A program made the translations under genes and the position numbers. The notes below the pieces were generated by a model. The model saw only the letters and a program-made list of their open reading frames with translations, did not search any database and was not told the DNA's origin. This document shows, in pieces, positions 1-12,323 of a DNA stretch of 64,000 nucleotides (its first letter is position 1; each line of letters starts with the position of its first letter). The stretch is from Gracilaria vermiculophylla (Eukaryota > Rhodophyta > Florideophyceae > Gracilariales > Gracilariaceae): NCBI GenBank assembly GCA_019155205.2, contig JAHNZQ020000079.1:549420-613419 (forward strand), in the 5' to 3' direction.

Positions 1-1362
1 GGAGTCGGTGGGCATCGTGGAGTTGACGCAACCATTAGCGTGTTGCGTGAACAGGTGTTCTGGGAAACACAAAGACGTGATGTTATGTACTTCATCAAAG
101 GATGTATACACTGTATTGTCTCTCGAACGGGCATGCGGATTCCTCGCCCATTTGGAAGCGCCATTCATGCTACCCGACCCAATGAAGTTCTTCACTGCGA
201 TTTCCTTTTCATGGGAGAGAGCACCACGCATCAGAATTATATTCTAATTATTCGTGATGACCTTTCATCTTATATGTGGCTGTGGCCATGCATAAAGGCG
301 GACAGCACAGCAGTCGCCGAAGCACTGAGAATTTGGATCGCTTCATTTGGGGGTTGGGACTGGTTAGTAACTGATCAAGGTGCACACTTTAAGAATCAGT
401 TACTACACAGACTCTCTGAAGAGTTCTACTACTCGCATTACTTTACGACGCCATACTGTCCTTGGAGCAATGGGTCAGTAGAAAGGGTTTTTCGAGAAGT
501 CTTAAGAGCCTGCAAAGCTCTGCTGTCGGAGTGGAAGATTAAGCAGAAGGAATGGCCACGAGTTGCAGAAATCGTTCAGAGCGTCCTGAATCATGCGCCT
601 TTGAAGCGTCTCGGAGTTCGCAGCAGTGCCGAGCCCCTTGTATATCGCACACCGCTCGAGGTGTTTACTGGGCATGTTCCTGTGAGGCCCCTTATGAGAG
701 CGTGGCCAGTTGAGCAATTTGCTCACGCTACATGTCAGGATGAGACCCGAATGAGGCATCTTATTGGAAATAACGAACTGCAAAAGTCACTTCACGACAT
801 GCATAAAAATGTCGAATCGACAGTGACGAAGAACCGGACAAGAAGTGTCGAGTGTCATAACAACAGAACCAATGTACGCCGCAGCGAAATAGAGGTTGGC
901 AGTTTTGTTTTAGTTAGAGAAGCACAGTCGCGAAGGACCCACAAGTTGCAGTTTATATGGAGAGGTCCGCGACGGGTGGTCTCGACGAAGTCAGAGTGGG
1001 TCTTTGAAGTCGAAGACATAATCAACCAGAAGAAGCAGTTGGTGCATGTGTCTAGAATGATACTGTACCGCGCAGACCTGGATGGAAAGGAAGTTGATCC
1101 AGCATTACTTGAATATGCGCGCAATAACGAAACCGAGGTACAGACGGCAGACTCGCTTTGTGATATCCGTGATGGACCCAATGGTATTGAATTATTAGTT
1201 CAATGGCAAGGTTTGCCCGATGAGGTAGACCGAACATGGAAGCCACTCGGAAACGTAGCAGAAGATATACCTGGAGTTTTACAGTATTTTCTTTATACGA
1301 CGAAGAAGAGATATCTCAAACAACGAGCTATGCGACATTGCTTTCCTGAGGAAACAAACTAA
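1..1362 (+). CDS. Ty3/gypsy integrase with C-terminal chromodomain, 5' end outside window
   Basis: The frame is open from base 1 to TAA at 1360-1362 (453 codons), so this is the C-terminal part of a gag-pol polyprotein. Integrase pastes retrotransposon cDNA into chromosomes. Visible features in order: part of the N-terminal zinc-binding HHCC region (GGHRG near codon 5, GCIHC near codons 35-38); the catalytic triad D (HCDFLFMG, about codon 67), D (VTDQGAHF, about 125) and E (SNGSVERV, about 161), the last two 35 residues apart as in D,D35E enzymes; a basic linker; and a chromodomain-like segment at about codons 370-425 (LLVQWQGL, RTWKPLGN). No stops interrupt it, unlike nearly all other transposon genes here, so the copy may be young or its family active. 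No LTR was recognised downstream. The G3 integrase at 23.2-24.7 kb is a relative. Confidence 0.85.
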   Translation, partial: GVGGHRGVDATISVLREQVFWETQRRDVMYFIKGCIHCIVSRTGMRIPRPFGSAIHATRPNEVLHCDFLFMGESTTHQNYILIIRDDLSSYMWLWPCIKADSTAVAEALRIWIASFGGWDWLVTDQGAHFKNQLLHRLSEEFYYSHYFTTPYCPWSNGSVERVFREVLRACKALLSEWKIKQKEWPRVAEIVQSVLNHAPLKRLGVRSSAEPLVYRTPLEVFTGHVPVRPLMRAWPVEQFAHATCQDETRMRHLIGNNELQKSLHDMHKNVESTVTKNRTRSVECHNNRTNVRRSEIEVGSFVLVREAQSRRTHKLQFIWRGPRRVVSTKSEWVFEVEDIINQKKQLVHVSRMILYRADLDGKEVDPALLEYARNNETEVQTADSLCDIRDGPNGIELLVQWQGLPDEVDRTWKPLGNVAEDIPGVLQYFLYTTKKRYLKQRAMRHCFPEETN

Positions 1363-1500
1363 TATTGTTTCTGAGGCCCCTGTAGCGCGTACAAACTCGC
1401 TGTTAGTCGCTGTCGGTTATCTTGAGCGCCGTGAAGCCAGTGCTCCCAACTTCTAATTAGAATGTTGGCAATCTGCACTACTTAAAAAAAAAAAAAGCCC
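1363..1500. other. short non-coding spacer ending in a run of 13 A
   Basis: No reading frame is supported. An A13 run lies at 1484-1496, about 120 bases after the stop of the upstream integrase and directly before the chromovirus relic. It may be a 3' poly(A) trace of a retroposed transcript or a simple slippage tract. No LTR motif was recognised. Confidence 0.4.
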
Positions 1501-2830
1501 TGGACGACGAGGAGCGAGAGAGAGCTCCGGATCGATCCGTTAGCCTTTGCTTCTTGCCTTCCAACGAATTGCGCGAAGTCCCGCGAATCAGCATAGCGTG
1601 GCTCCTTCGGGAAAATATTCCTGTGCTTTGCGCTCACGAGCTTTCCGACGGCTCTACTAATTTCAACCATCTTGAGACACCTTAACGGATGATACCTTTT
1701 ACTGTGCATAGAAGATATCCTTGTTTACAGCCTATCCTTGGAGCAGCACGAGCTGCACTTTCATGCCGTGTTCCCCGCATTTCGTAAAAATAAGCTCTTC
1801 AAAAAACTCATATAATGTATATTTGGCGTCAAGGATGTGGACGTTATTAGAATTTTAATTGTAGAACTAGATCATTGCCACGCCAGGTCATCTCACTATT
1901 TTAGCCTGAGGCTGGTCAACACTCAAGAATCACTCTAAATTGAAACAGTTTTTGGGCATCGCTGATTTTTAAAGGCGTTTTTTACGCGGATATGCAAACA
2001 TTCTCCGGCCTATCTCCGACATACTGCGCTACCACAGATTCAAATGAGACACAAAGATGAAAACAGCATTTCGAGATATCAATGTTGTGCTGACTCACAC
2101 TTCAGTATTGGAATATAGAGACCAAGCCAAGCAGTTAGTCGTGGCTACTGCCGCTTTTGCATTTGCCGTCCGTTTTAAGGTGCCCCAGGAAGGCCATCCC
2201 ATTGCTTTTTTTACCACACATTATAAACAACCAAGACACCCCGGGATACAGGACCCCAAATATTGCTCGCAGTTATGATTGCTCTCCGGACTTGGAGCCC
2301 GTACCTACGTGGACATCAATTCACTCTCATGAAGGAATCATGACCCGAATGCATTCTTCCATTAGCGGGCGACAGTTACGCTAGTTGGACGAGATCCAGG
2401 AGTTTTCTTTAAAGATCAAGCATATCGAATGAATAATTAATATCGATAAAAATAACTACAGCAGTCTTCAGGACCATAAACCATCATGTCTGTGTGCTCT
2501 TAACGCACAGTTGAATGATATCCATAACCGATTTTGGACTGCATATGCTTTTGACGCACATGTCTCAGAGCTTTTCAACACCGCTTTGTCTACCGAGAAG
2601 CCCAATAATTTCAGGATGCTCAATGGCTTCTTATACTGAACGGTATCCGTACCGGCACGCATTTGCATTCCTCGAGGAGACGTTCGCACGAAATCTTCCG
2701 ACTCTTTCAAAGCCTCGGCCACATTCGTGCTGATAAAACGTACTGCACGTATTACAAAGCAAGAATTGCCTTATGATTTCGCACGCGTCGCGGACATCGT
2801 GAAATGGAGCCTAGATGTTAGCGGTAACGT
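1500..2830 (+). pseudogene. Ty3 chromovirus relic: reverse transcriptase, RNase H and start of integrase (relative of CHR1)
   Basis: Decayed copy of the pol region of the complete element at 15407-21215. The nucleotide alignment is direct: the segment around 1700-1770 matches the CHR1 region that encodes the YLDD-containing strand (about 18570-18640). The block at 2230-2320 gives PYLRGHQFTLM, against PYLRGRHFTLL in CHR1 RNase H. The stretch at 2640-2745 gives PARICIPRG and IRADKTYCT, against PARMYIPEG and LGADKTYCT at the CHR1 integrase zinc finger. Many stops and frameshifts occur, and the catalytic YxDD is destroyed (the equivalent of DDILVYS reads EDILVYS). The relic stops near 2830, where a lineage-A gypsy relic begins. 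No LTRs were seen. It is a dead fragment, older than CHR1 judging by divergence. Confidence 0.75.
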
Positions 2831-2849
2831 AAGTAGCAAGACTGAAAGA

Positions 2850-3055
2850 TCATTGATACTGGAACAATACATTACGCAGTGTGCTGGGCGTTCCTGTGGA
2901 GGTCCTGTGTCCATGCTGATGGACTGTAGGGAGCCCAGGGCTACGCATCATACTAGGAGAGAGGCGTGAGCTCCTTCCTCCGTGTCGAATAAAGCTAAGC
3001 TTCCTCTTGCTACATTCTTGACCCCTGCAGTTTCTGAAGTCAACAACTGAGCTAC
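2850..3055 (+). repeat. LTR-like segment of a lineage-A gypsy relic
   Basis: The sequence is alignable with 12780-12990, including the shared layout GAGAGG.ACGTGAGC / GAGAGGCGTGAGC followed by C-rich then A-rich blocks. More weakly it follows the LTR 3' half of elements A and B (pattern CTCCnCCTCC...GAAnAAA...AAGC). It lies directly upstream of a relic of the same lineage. The boundaries are approximate and the 5' end of the LTR was not found. Confidence 0.45.
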
Positions 3056-4736
3056 CCGGCACCCCTTCAGGTCTCACGGTCTTTCAGGTGCAATATTTAC
3101 ATAACCAATTGTTTATCGTTAGCCCGCTGGTCATCTTATACAAACAGCCGACCTGGTGCTACCGTTACCATCCTTTGTACTATATAGTTTTCTTCTTATA
3201 CATAAAGCCGCTTTCCTGTTTCCTAAACCAGTTTGGCCCCGTCAACCCGATTCACCGGTCGTACATGCCTTGCGCTTTCTAACACCCTGCATTATAATGA
3301 ACCACGCTCATTCGTCACAAAACTACCGCGACATCTAAAATTTTGTCAACAAATGCTGGCCGTGTCGGATCAACGAATCCTTGAAACTGGTCCCGCCGGG
3401 ATGTTTTCAACCGCCGTCGATCCTATGATAATGCTGGGAGACTATCATATTCGCTTTCTTTTCAGAGCTGCCTCGGAACGAAAACAAATAGAATACCATT
3501 CTGGTGATCGGGAACAAACTTTTAAAACATGCTCTGGTGACATAGTAGACTGAGAAACTTACCTAACGTATTGCTTTAAAATGCGCTGTGGGCCTAGTGA
3601 CGTGAGTTAGAAAATTATTTATTTGTGACTGAGTAGGAATGGGTTTTTCAAACATCGGCATCACACGTCGCAGCACAATAGATAGTTTCTGCGAACACCC
3701 AGGTTGTTATATTATGGATCGTTGATAAAGCACTGCAGTTACAGAATGTAGTCCGTAAAACACGTTAGCATAAAAACTGAAATTTTTCATACCATCCATG
3801 CTTCAATCATGAAAGGGTACATAGTTAACGACAATAGTTTCAAAACGTCTGTACTCCTCGACGTAAGATTGTAGATAGTCAATTTCTGAGCTTTGCCTTC
3901 AGCACAAACACACTCGTCATATGACTAAACGTCTAGAAGTTCCCAAAAAACTACATTTAAAGCGACGAAAATTCAAAAGCGTTTTCGATTTACAGAAAGA
4001 TACGACCATTTCTTGCTCAGAGCAATTCTCTCAGAAGACGGTCATATGGGTGCACGAAAAGTTTTTGAAAAAAGTTGTATAGAAGGAAATCAAACAGTTT
4101 CTTGAGTAACTACTTCTACCTACACTTGCAAGAAGTCAGACGCCCTCACGAGATACCCTTCAAGAACACTCAGGCGTCTAATAAAGCTGCGTCGTAAACA
4201 AATTTATAATAGGATCAAAACTTTTGGCATCGCCCAAAAGTACGTCGAAAAAGAAATCCTTTAGGAATATTTTGAGTCAGGAAATAGATGAGAAAGCCGA
4301 AATAGAACGAATGGCAAAGGAAAAAGTGGCCATAAAAGAAAAGATTAGATAAAACGCGTTGCGGAGAGCTTACGACCTCAACAATAGTGACGATGAAGAA
4401 CATCCTCAAATATGAGAAAATTCAACAAATAAAAACGTTAACTGTCAACATCTGTAACGAAAGAATACGAACTTTTCTAAAAGATATTGGAACACGCCAG
4501 CCAAAAGCAAAAGCTAGAAGAAAATATACAGGGTCTGGAAACTGTCGTATAAATTTTGAAGAAATAAGAATGGGCATTCTAAAAATCAAAGCTAAAAAAC
4601 CTCTTGACATTCAGACCAAAAGATTTGAACTGGAAAGATGCGAACTGATGCAAACCATATATGAACTTGAAACACTTCTGCATTTCGTAGAAGAATGCAT
4701 AAAAACCAGTAAATAAGCTCGTTCAGAAAAAAAGAA
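3056..4736 (+). pseudogene. degenerate gag/leader region of a lineage-A gypsy relic
   Basis: This lies between an LTR-like segment and a reverse-transcriptase relic of the same lineage, where gag and protease should be. No protein domain could be proven. The stretch at 4230-4360 is lysine-rich in one frame (MAKEKVAIKEK) and resembles the lysine-rich stretch at 14160-14265 of H2 (ESRRNLAIKEKLAARK), which supports a common gag origin. The open frame 4387-4716 is lysine- and glutamate-rich and ends at TAA just before the RT relic, but has no recognisable motif. The protease seems to be deleted or unrecognisable. Confidence 0.35.
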
Positions 4737-5270
4737 ATGGGTACATCAAATCTAGTGCAGAAAACCAAGGGAGCTAAAACTACATATGCGCAGGGAGACA
4801 TGGTCAAAGCAACTGGCGAAAAAAAAGGCCCACATCCCAGAGCGATCCATGCCGGTCTTCTTTCCACGGAAGCATATTATAAATCATCTGAGCGACTTAA
4901 CAATGATCTAGGAAGCACCAGACAAGGTGAAGGCTTCTGCACTCAAGTGCTGCAGAGCGTCATTCATTGCGCTGACTATTGCAAGCAAAATGCCTTGATG
5001 GTGCATGATATTTATCCCATTGTATCCATGTATACGTGCATCGACTCTCTTGGAGAGGACATCGTGTTCGCAGCAGTAGGCGCCGAGTTTGAACACATTT
5101 TACGCTTCCGGTATGAAATTCCGACCGTTGTAAAGACGGCTTTTGTATGCAGCACTATTTTTCTCCATTTCAAATGAATTCCGTTGGATGCGGCAAATGC
5201 CTTTGCTTCTTTTCAAGGAGTTCTTTACGCACTCATTAGTCACGTCTGGTGGTGCGGCGTCTCGCTTATC
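4737..5270 (+). pseudogene. reverse transcriptase fragment, lineage-A gypsy relic
   Basis: The frame 4737-5177 contains CADYCKQNALMVHD followed by a YPI...CIDSLGE block. This is the region of gypsy reverse transcriptases normally reading CVDYRxLN...YPIPRMDECIDSLGxA. The same block occurs in A (YPIPRMDECIDSLGN, 45030-45070) and B (FRMDECIDSLGD). The downstream frame, after a stop at 5175-5177, continues with a residual LDAANAFASFQGVLY, corresponding to the segment before the catalytic YxDD. The YxDD itself was not found. It is a dead relic. Confidence 0.6.
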
Positions 5271-7055
5271 GTGGTAAAGTTACTATCTTTTCATACATCT
5301 TCGTAAGAATCTATGCTATCTCTCTCAAGTGATGACAGTAGTTGCCATCGCAGAAACAAGTTTCGGTCGGTATGTCTAAAATATTTGCATTGATGAATTC
5401 AAGCAGTACGGTCGTCTTATACGTTTGGGGCAGGTAATAATCAGGAAAATTCGAAAAAGGTTCCTTGTTGCCGCTCATAAACCATGATTTCGGAAAAACC
5501 TCTCCTATTTCTTAGAACTTGTGGTGAATTTTTGTTGGTGTTATAAAAAGAAAGGTTATCAAATAGCAACTCTACGCCTTGTGTTCTTTCTGAGGGTTTA
5601 GCTATCAAAGCTGTAGCATTTTCAAAAACACCTTGTTCAAATTTCAAATAGAAAACTGGGCGCGCGTCGTCACAATATAGTATGGCACAGATAGCTCATC
5701 TGTTTTCCAACAGGTTTAAGGCCCAGTTCCGTGCTCAACGGTTACTATCGTTCGCTAATCGCCTCTCGCCGGTCTCCAACGCAGTCGAACTTCTGCTCCG
5801 GTGCCGTCGCTCAATCTTTCATCGTTAAATCGCTGTTGTAATTCGTGTGGTCGTTCTATACGTCGTCTTTTCCGTCATCTTCGTCGAAGTCTAAAGTGTC
5901 ATTTGTATTGTTGTGTTGGTCGGTGTTCGTTTCTCTTATTCCCTCCTAATTTAGATTCCTCCCTGAGGGCATTGTATTGGTTGTGATTTGACGATCATTT
6001 TTTCTAAGATTGTGCTTCGCGCCTTCATATTGGCCATTGCTGTCGATCGCATTCCACCGTTTGTTTTGGATTGTGAAGTCGCCCCTTGTTCTTCTTGATT
6101 GGGTCTACCTGTCGGGTATGGTTCAGATCCTGTGGGCAACGCTCGTGTTTCTGCGAAGTCTGGGCACTGTGTTTTGAGTCCAGCATTTGTTTGTGTTTGG
6201 TTTTCTCCTTAGACCAGTGCGACAAGTGGTTGATCTGAAAAATCGGGAACGTTAGCCTGTCAACTTGATCAAAAACAGCGGGTGTTTCTGTCAAGTGGGC
6301 TCCCCACCGGTTCTACTATCGTAGCGCAGAATGGTGTTGGTCGAAAGACTTTGCGATTACCGCGGGATCATCTGTGTATGGGGTGTCGTAGTCAACTGCA
6401 CTTAGTTTTTGTTGCTGTGTTGGTGTGAGAGAACCTGACTTTGAGTGTGGTGCATGGCTTCTTGTGAACGATACCCATAAAGAGCTTTTGATCTGAGGAC
6501 AAATGTCCTCCGGGGAGACGACGTGGCACAGGCGTACCTACGATCAAGTCGCGGGTGCCTTTCATGGATTGCTCGTCCGCATCGTACCTTGACGTCGACG
6601 TAACGTCCGTTTCAAGGTCGGGCAAGTTCATGCAAGAGACTAAAGAGGGCTAACTTGGTGAAGGGATTTTTTTGGCCATTCACCATCCTCTGGAAGTCAC
6701 GGAAAGAGCGACGCGACTTCTCCTTGAGCGTAGGAGGCGATAGACAGATGAAATCGATTTCAACCCAGAAGAGCTCTGGCGGACAACGGTTTGTCCCTTA
6801 GGGTAGCGGAGGTAGTTTCTCCCGCTAGTGCACCCGATGAAGAAAACTGACGGTTCAAATTTTTTTATTTGTTGTTGTTGTTTATGTTTTGTTGTGGTTG
6901 CTCTTGTCCGTTAGTTGTATTATTAATATTGGTATCATTCTGATTCTGTGAGTTTTTTTCTTTGATTTTTTGCCTTTTTCTGTTGTATATGGGTCTGAAG
7001 GTGCTTTAAGGCCTCCTTATCACCCATATTTCTTTTTGAAGCTGTTAATATTTTC
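5271..7055. other. no gene recognised; likely contains the decayed 5' end of the copia element
   Basis: No convincing coding frame on either strand. Sequence towards 6850-7050 is T/G-rich (TTGTTGTTG tracts). The octamer TGGTATCA at 6930-6937 matches the usual primer-binding start of Ty1/copia elements primed by initiator Met tRNA and lies 119 bases before the gag frame, so it may mark the end of the 5' LTR. The match is short and no LTR pair was confirmed. Confidence 0.4.
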
Positions 7056-7334
7056 ATGTACTACATAAGTGGAGTGAAAGTTGAAAAGCTTGGTGAGGAC
7101 AACTTCCACGTCTTGAAAGAGAAACATGAGTTGCTGATTGCACTCAACAATCTAGAAGATCACCACAGTATTTATGTTCTTGCCGATGGGTGTAAACATG
7201 CCGATTGGAAGAGACAGGATGCCGAGGCACGAGCTATCATTGGTATGACTCGCAGCGATGAGCCCTTGGACCACATGCGGGAAACCGATCACGCTGTGGG
7301 TATGTGGAGAGCCATATGCGATGTGTTCCAGTAA
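7056..7334 (+). pseudogene. Ty1/copia gag N-terminal fragment
   Basis: A 92-residue frame with VEKLGEDNFHVLKEK near the start, matching the KLNGxNFxxWK motif that opens copia Gag. It is followed by an AxAIIGMTRSDEPLDHMR segment corresponding to the A.A.I.L.LSDE.L.HV block and by AVGMWRAICDVF, corresponding to A.EMW..I...F. Gag packages element RNA. The frame ends at TAA immediately after the MW block, where a full Gag would continue for about 200 residues and end in a zinc knuckle. The rest is missing or scrambled. Confidence 0.7.
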
Positions 7335-9139
7335 GAGACTCTGCTCACCCGAATCAATTCCAGAAGGTCCTTTTGTGAGGCCAAGATGCGCAAAGATGAA
7401 AAGATGGAACAATTCACCAATCGAAACCAATTTGGCTGTACCGTTAGAACTATCACAGCTTGCGACAGCGTTTTTTGTGCACTCCGCACGAACAATGGTG
7501 GTGAGTACGTTTCATAAAGATTTATAACTTAGCTTGAACAACTTCGTATTGAATACCAACAGTCTGTGCCGTGTAGGCCATATGAGATCGGTTTGATGGG
7601 ACGTCTCATACGTAACAACTATGGACTTGGTGAGGTCAATGCTGCAGCACAAAAACCTGCCGCTATCCTTTAGACCTGAAGATCTAAATGTAGCAGTACC
7701 CATTTGGAGCAGCGTGACCTGTAAGGCCTGCCACGTAGCGTGGCACCATTTGAGCTGATGGTCCTAGCAAAGCCAGACGTGAGTCACTTGCGGGTGTTTG
7801 GGAGCAAATGATGTTACATGGTAGTAGCTCGTTAGCTGTAGAAACTGGAGCCTCGTGCAGTGGTAGGCACTTTTGTTGGGTACAATCACGGCGATAAATG
7901 CTACAAGTTAAGAGAAACCAAGTAGTATATGGTAATTGTGTCCCGAGATGTGAGGCGCGATGGGAGAGGCCGCCCACATTCTAGCAATTGTAGTTCCAAC
8001 GAAATGGAGTATGATGCCGTCGATAGTTTTGTACTAAAAGAACCTGATTAAAGTTCCCCCTCTTCACTCAATTCAGCGTAGAGCCATGAAACGTTCTCCT
8101 GAACAGAACCTTCTGATTAACCTGCTCCAGTTCTGCGATCTCCCAAAAAACCTGAAACTGCCCGGAATTTCTCCATAAAAGAAGATGCTGACGATATTGT
8201 GGAGCCTATTGATGGAAAGATACAGCTGGTAAGGCGATCGACTTGCGACTACCGCCCTCCGCGATCGTGGTGGATCGAAGCCACTCTACTAACTGCCATG
8301 GACGATGCCCCCTCTTTGCCCTCGAAGGCCATATTGCGTGCCGATTCCGAACCATGAAAGCAGGCCATGTAGAATGAGTATTACCCTCTGATCGAAAATC
8401 AAACGTGGGAGCTTGTGCCGAGCTTGCAGAATCCAACGTGATTTCGTCGAGGTGGGTCGACGTTCAAAAATATAAGGCAACATCATCAGGTGAAACAAAA
8501 CCGCGGTACAAGACAGGCATGATTGATTGACGTTTTCTGTAGACTACGTGGGTCCAGTTCTCAGAGAAATATGCGGTTATGGTGGAAAGTACTATCATCA
8601 GAATGATACAAGCCATCACCACTGTGCAATACCTGCATTTTCATCAGAGGGACGTGAAAAAAGCGATTTTGAATGGAGACCTCGACGAAACAGTGTTCAT
8701 GGAGCACCAAGAGAGCTTCGTGCCGCCTGAAAAGAAAGAATTGGTTTTTCTTCTAAAGAAGGCTTTGTACGGGCTCCAGCAGGCGCCACAAAAGTGGCAT
8801 ACAAAGATTGATGCCTTTCTCATAGACGACATCGGTGATGACGGTGAAGGACAAGGCATAGCTAGTAGCTGAGCGCACAATCGCTTGCGTGGAAAATCAA
8901 GATTGAATCGATCTGGCCCGAAACGGTGTTATGAACAAACGCTAAAAACACATCGACGTCCGTTACGACTTTACCCGGCAAGCGCTCTGAACCAGGAAAA
9001 GACTTCCTCAGTACTGCCGTATGGATGAAATGGTCGCAGATATGTTTAATGAGCCGCTTCCAAGGGGGAAACTGGAAGAGTTTAGAAGCAAAGCTGGCAC
9101 ACTCTCGGTGAATGGTTGAATTCAGGAACAGAGGAGGGG
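7335..9139 (+). pseudogene. Ty1/copia pol relic: integrase, reverse transcriptase, RNase H tail
   Basis: Colinear fragments in shifting frames. Integrase: NNGGEYVS near 7490 (normally DNGGEY; the catalytic D reads N), LEQLRIEYQQSVP, then VSHLRVFGSK near 7790 and LEPRAVVGTFVGYNHGDKC near 7850. Reverse transcriptase: SLIENxTWELVP near 8390-8420, KATSSGETKPRYK near 8475-8510, and the frame 8579-8872 with [19 protein letters not shown] (normally DVKTAFLNGxLxExxYME) and [13 protein letters not shown]. RNase H tail: KHIDVRY near 8950 and the FRSK.G.LS end near 9090-9110. The YVDD region and most of RNase H are missing. At least six stops or frameshifts are present. The family is common in oomycetes; this copy is dead. 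Confidence 0.75.
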
Positions 9140-9480
9140 TGCTGACTGAGTGCATTACTAACAAAATGTATTCCCGGCTAGGTGCATTTGCTGTTACTGA
9201 CACTTATTGTAGAGTTGGAGTAGTAGTCACTGTGAATACAGTGACGTGGTGCTGGAATGTGTAGACTGACGTGAAGTGGGGGACGTTGACGCATGGAGGC
9301 GGGCTACAGTGACACTTAGAACTTGTGAATTTGTGCACTGTCGTGCTCTCATGAGTGTACGTAATTGCCCTGCCTTGTTGTGTTGAATTGGCTCTTGATG
9401 TGCATTGCTTCTGTCAGCATTTTTGAATTGTGGGTAATGCACTCATGTAGTGCCGGAATACGATTAGTAGTATAGATTGT
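9140..9480 (+). repeat. putative 3' LTR of the copia element
   Basis: Directly after the pol tail comes a purine tract (GAGGAGGGG, 9131-9139), the expected polypurine tract. It is followed by TG at 9140-9141, the canonical LTR start. The LTR 3' end and the matching 5' LTR were not identified, so the extent is a guess. Confidence 0.35.
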
Positions 9481-12323
9481 TTCTGCTTTGCAGTGTATGT
9501 TTCGCTCTAATCGAGTTGGTGCAAGTTTGCCACTTCATACGTTGGACCCGAGGCACCACCGACTAAATCAAAGCCAGAGCAAGTGAACGATTACTGCATC
9601 GTCTCAAGTTTCCCGTTTCCCCGCTGACCTCTATTACGATTCAAACAGTATGTCAATGAGATTCGAATTGCTCCAAACGAATGCCCTTCTGAAAACATTA
9701 CAACGGAAGATTCGTTGAAGTACCGCCTCGTTGGGAGATATTTTCGGATGTTAGAAATCAGCCAGAGCATTTCTACATGCGCGGCTTACTCAGAAGGTGT
9801 TGTTCAACTTGAGAGCATTCAATTTTAAAAACCCTTCGGAAGCTTTTACTTGATTTTCTTTTTCAGCCACGTAGGATGAAACGAATGCGGTCCGTGGATA
9901 GCAGAACCGTTTCGGACGAAATATTCTGAGATATTGGCGAATAACACAAAGTATTGAAACAAATATCTTGCTAGTGTAAAACGCAAAGCGACTCGTAAGC
10001 TAGCACTTTACGTGGAAGTAAACCACCGACGTGGAATGTGCATCAGTAAAACAAAAACATAAAGAAACATTGAGCTGGCGTGCAACCACAGAGGAGCCTG
10101 ATAACGTATCGCAGGGTATTCGTACAAGCATTTCTTTTCTTCTTTATATCCGCGTATCAGGTTATTGTCCTCGGGCACTGTCAAGCTTTGCTGCAATTAG
10201 TTTGCCCATGCCTCCGAAGTCCCTAACCACACTGGCTTGTGAAGGATTTTTGATGAGCTACATCGTATTTCGGTCCCTTTCATGGCCGTCTCAGTGGGTG
10301 CCAGAGAACAGTTGTGACTTATTATCAAAAAGTCGCCCGAAAATGCGTTATAACATGTACTCCGTTTTAGAGACATTTCTGCCTGTCAGTGTAATCAGGA
10401 TACTAGACTTATTTGTACATCTCTTTTGGGTCCATTTTTCGATTGGAAAGGTGTACCATGTTTCCTGCAGCTAATGTTCTTTTTTTTCAGTGCCTTAATA
10501 TATTTCAAGCTCAAAGCTAAGTTAATTGGCTTGCATTTCAAGTCCGCGTTTGTTTTATCGCTTTGGCGATTAGGGAGGAATTTGAGTTCCGTGAAGTGAA
10601 GAATGTTCAATAACGGGTGAAAACGTAGTGCTGCTCGCCAGTGACTTGCAAGTCACGATGCGTTTGTGACAAGGCTGACCGCCTCCTGTCCGGCAGTAAA
10701 GAGCATCGTGCGAGTCGTACCTCATCTCCCGCATTCTTTTGAATGCCAAATGACCATCAGTATGTCCGGGGCCTCTATGAGTTTTTAATTGCGCATCTGC
10801 CCGTCGCATTTGTAGCTTCTTTGTAAATATATTTTGCGCTCTACTCTACAGAAGAGGTGATTAACCATTTCTGGACTAGAAGATGAAGCTTCTTCGAAAA
10901 TGAACGGAGAGCTTTCTTTAGAAAAGACATTTGGTCCATGGGAAGGTTGAGCAATCGACCATTACGAGGGAAGTGCATCTATGATTCTGTTCGCGCGGTG
11001 GTAGACCAATTCACGAGAAGTGGTTCAAAAAGATTATCCAGCCACTCTCAAGCATCGAAGCCAGAGACATTGAAAATTCCCACTGTGTAGTTCCATTGTC
11101 GTGAGAAAAATAGAATACCTTTGAGTGGGTTTATATTTATTCCGTTTATACGGGAAGGTTTTATACGTTTCTTTGCAGAGATTTTAGGACTGTTTCCGAT
11201 TGTAGTACAGCAATGTTTTCAACTACTTTGATGCGTGGCAGCGAAAGTGACTATTTTGCCGTTAGGTTTCTTGATTGTTGAAGATAACTAAACGAGCTTT
11301 ATATGCTTGAGTTTGAACTGGAATCCTTTGTATTACGAATTGATTTCATTTCCGACAGAGATAGAAATCCTGCAAGCCGACGTGGTTTTTCCGTCTTCTA
11401 AGAAGCTTCAACGAAAAGACCAATGCCTGCAGTGCATATCTATATATTTTTAAGCACTATTGGTATAGATGGACGAATCAATTATTCGTAAAGGCCAAAG
11501 ATATATGATGAGATCGCACGTTCAGATAAATGGTGAAGATAATGGAGACTCTTTTTGAACTGCAAAATGACTAAAGCTCTCCAATGTATCGCTGCGATTT
11601 CAATACCTGAATATCTACGTGACGTTATGTCGGCATACTACGAAGCGCATTCAAAGATGCTTTGCATCCCGATTAAATTAATTAAAATTACATATACGAC
11701 TTGTAAAAAGTGCTTGATAACCGAATAAGTGACAACTTAACGCATTATAGAACGGATTCCTTTTTTTGAGCAGTTCATCCACTACCAACTATATACAAAT
11801 TACTTGAAAGATATTGGATGTCGTTCATTGGTGCTGTATGACGAGAACCAGCTTCTCAAGATAGAAAACAGGATAGGAGAAGTTTTTTTTCTTGGTCGCT
11901 TTCAAAGAGCGATGTATAGTATTTCTACGCTTAAAAGAAGCATTTATAGAATACGTTCGTTTTCTTTATAATAGAAGTTTTGAAAAAATCTTCGATCACC
12001 ACAGGGACTAATCAAATGAAAATTTGATGAAGGTACTACCATCAAGTATTCTTTCTGTCACATATGCGGTGCTCTTCCTTGAGCTAAAAATGACGCTGAA
12101 TGATTTGTGCTCATTTCAGTTGCTCACAACCCAGCAAAATAGTATAGGTACGACCTAGATTTTAGTTGATATCTCTCTCACTCTAAGAACAGTGTCGTCG
12201 CGTTTAGTTATTTTGCTCACGTACCGCAGCCTCAAATATGAATAAGAGAAGAATAAAATTTCAGAAAACCACTGAAATCTTCAGAGGACTGTTTTCGGCT
12301 ACTTGAAACTATAAAAATATTTT
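9481..12323. other. gene-poor stretch, nothing supported
   Basis: AT-rich sequence, increasingly so after 11.1 kb. The longest frame, 10031-10474 plus, opens only with GTG and has no recognisable motif. No transposon domain, tRNA or structured repeat was recognised. Confidence 0.5.

Noticed and set aside
4215..4409. Hydrophobic minus-strand frame
   Set aside because: Same cause: the shadow of a lysine-rich sequence on the plus strand.
10031..10474. 147-residue plus-strand frame
   Set aside because: Opens with GTG; the first Met is about 60 residues in; no motif or recognisable homology. Likely chance.
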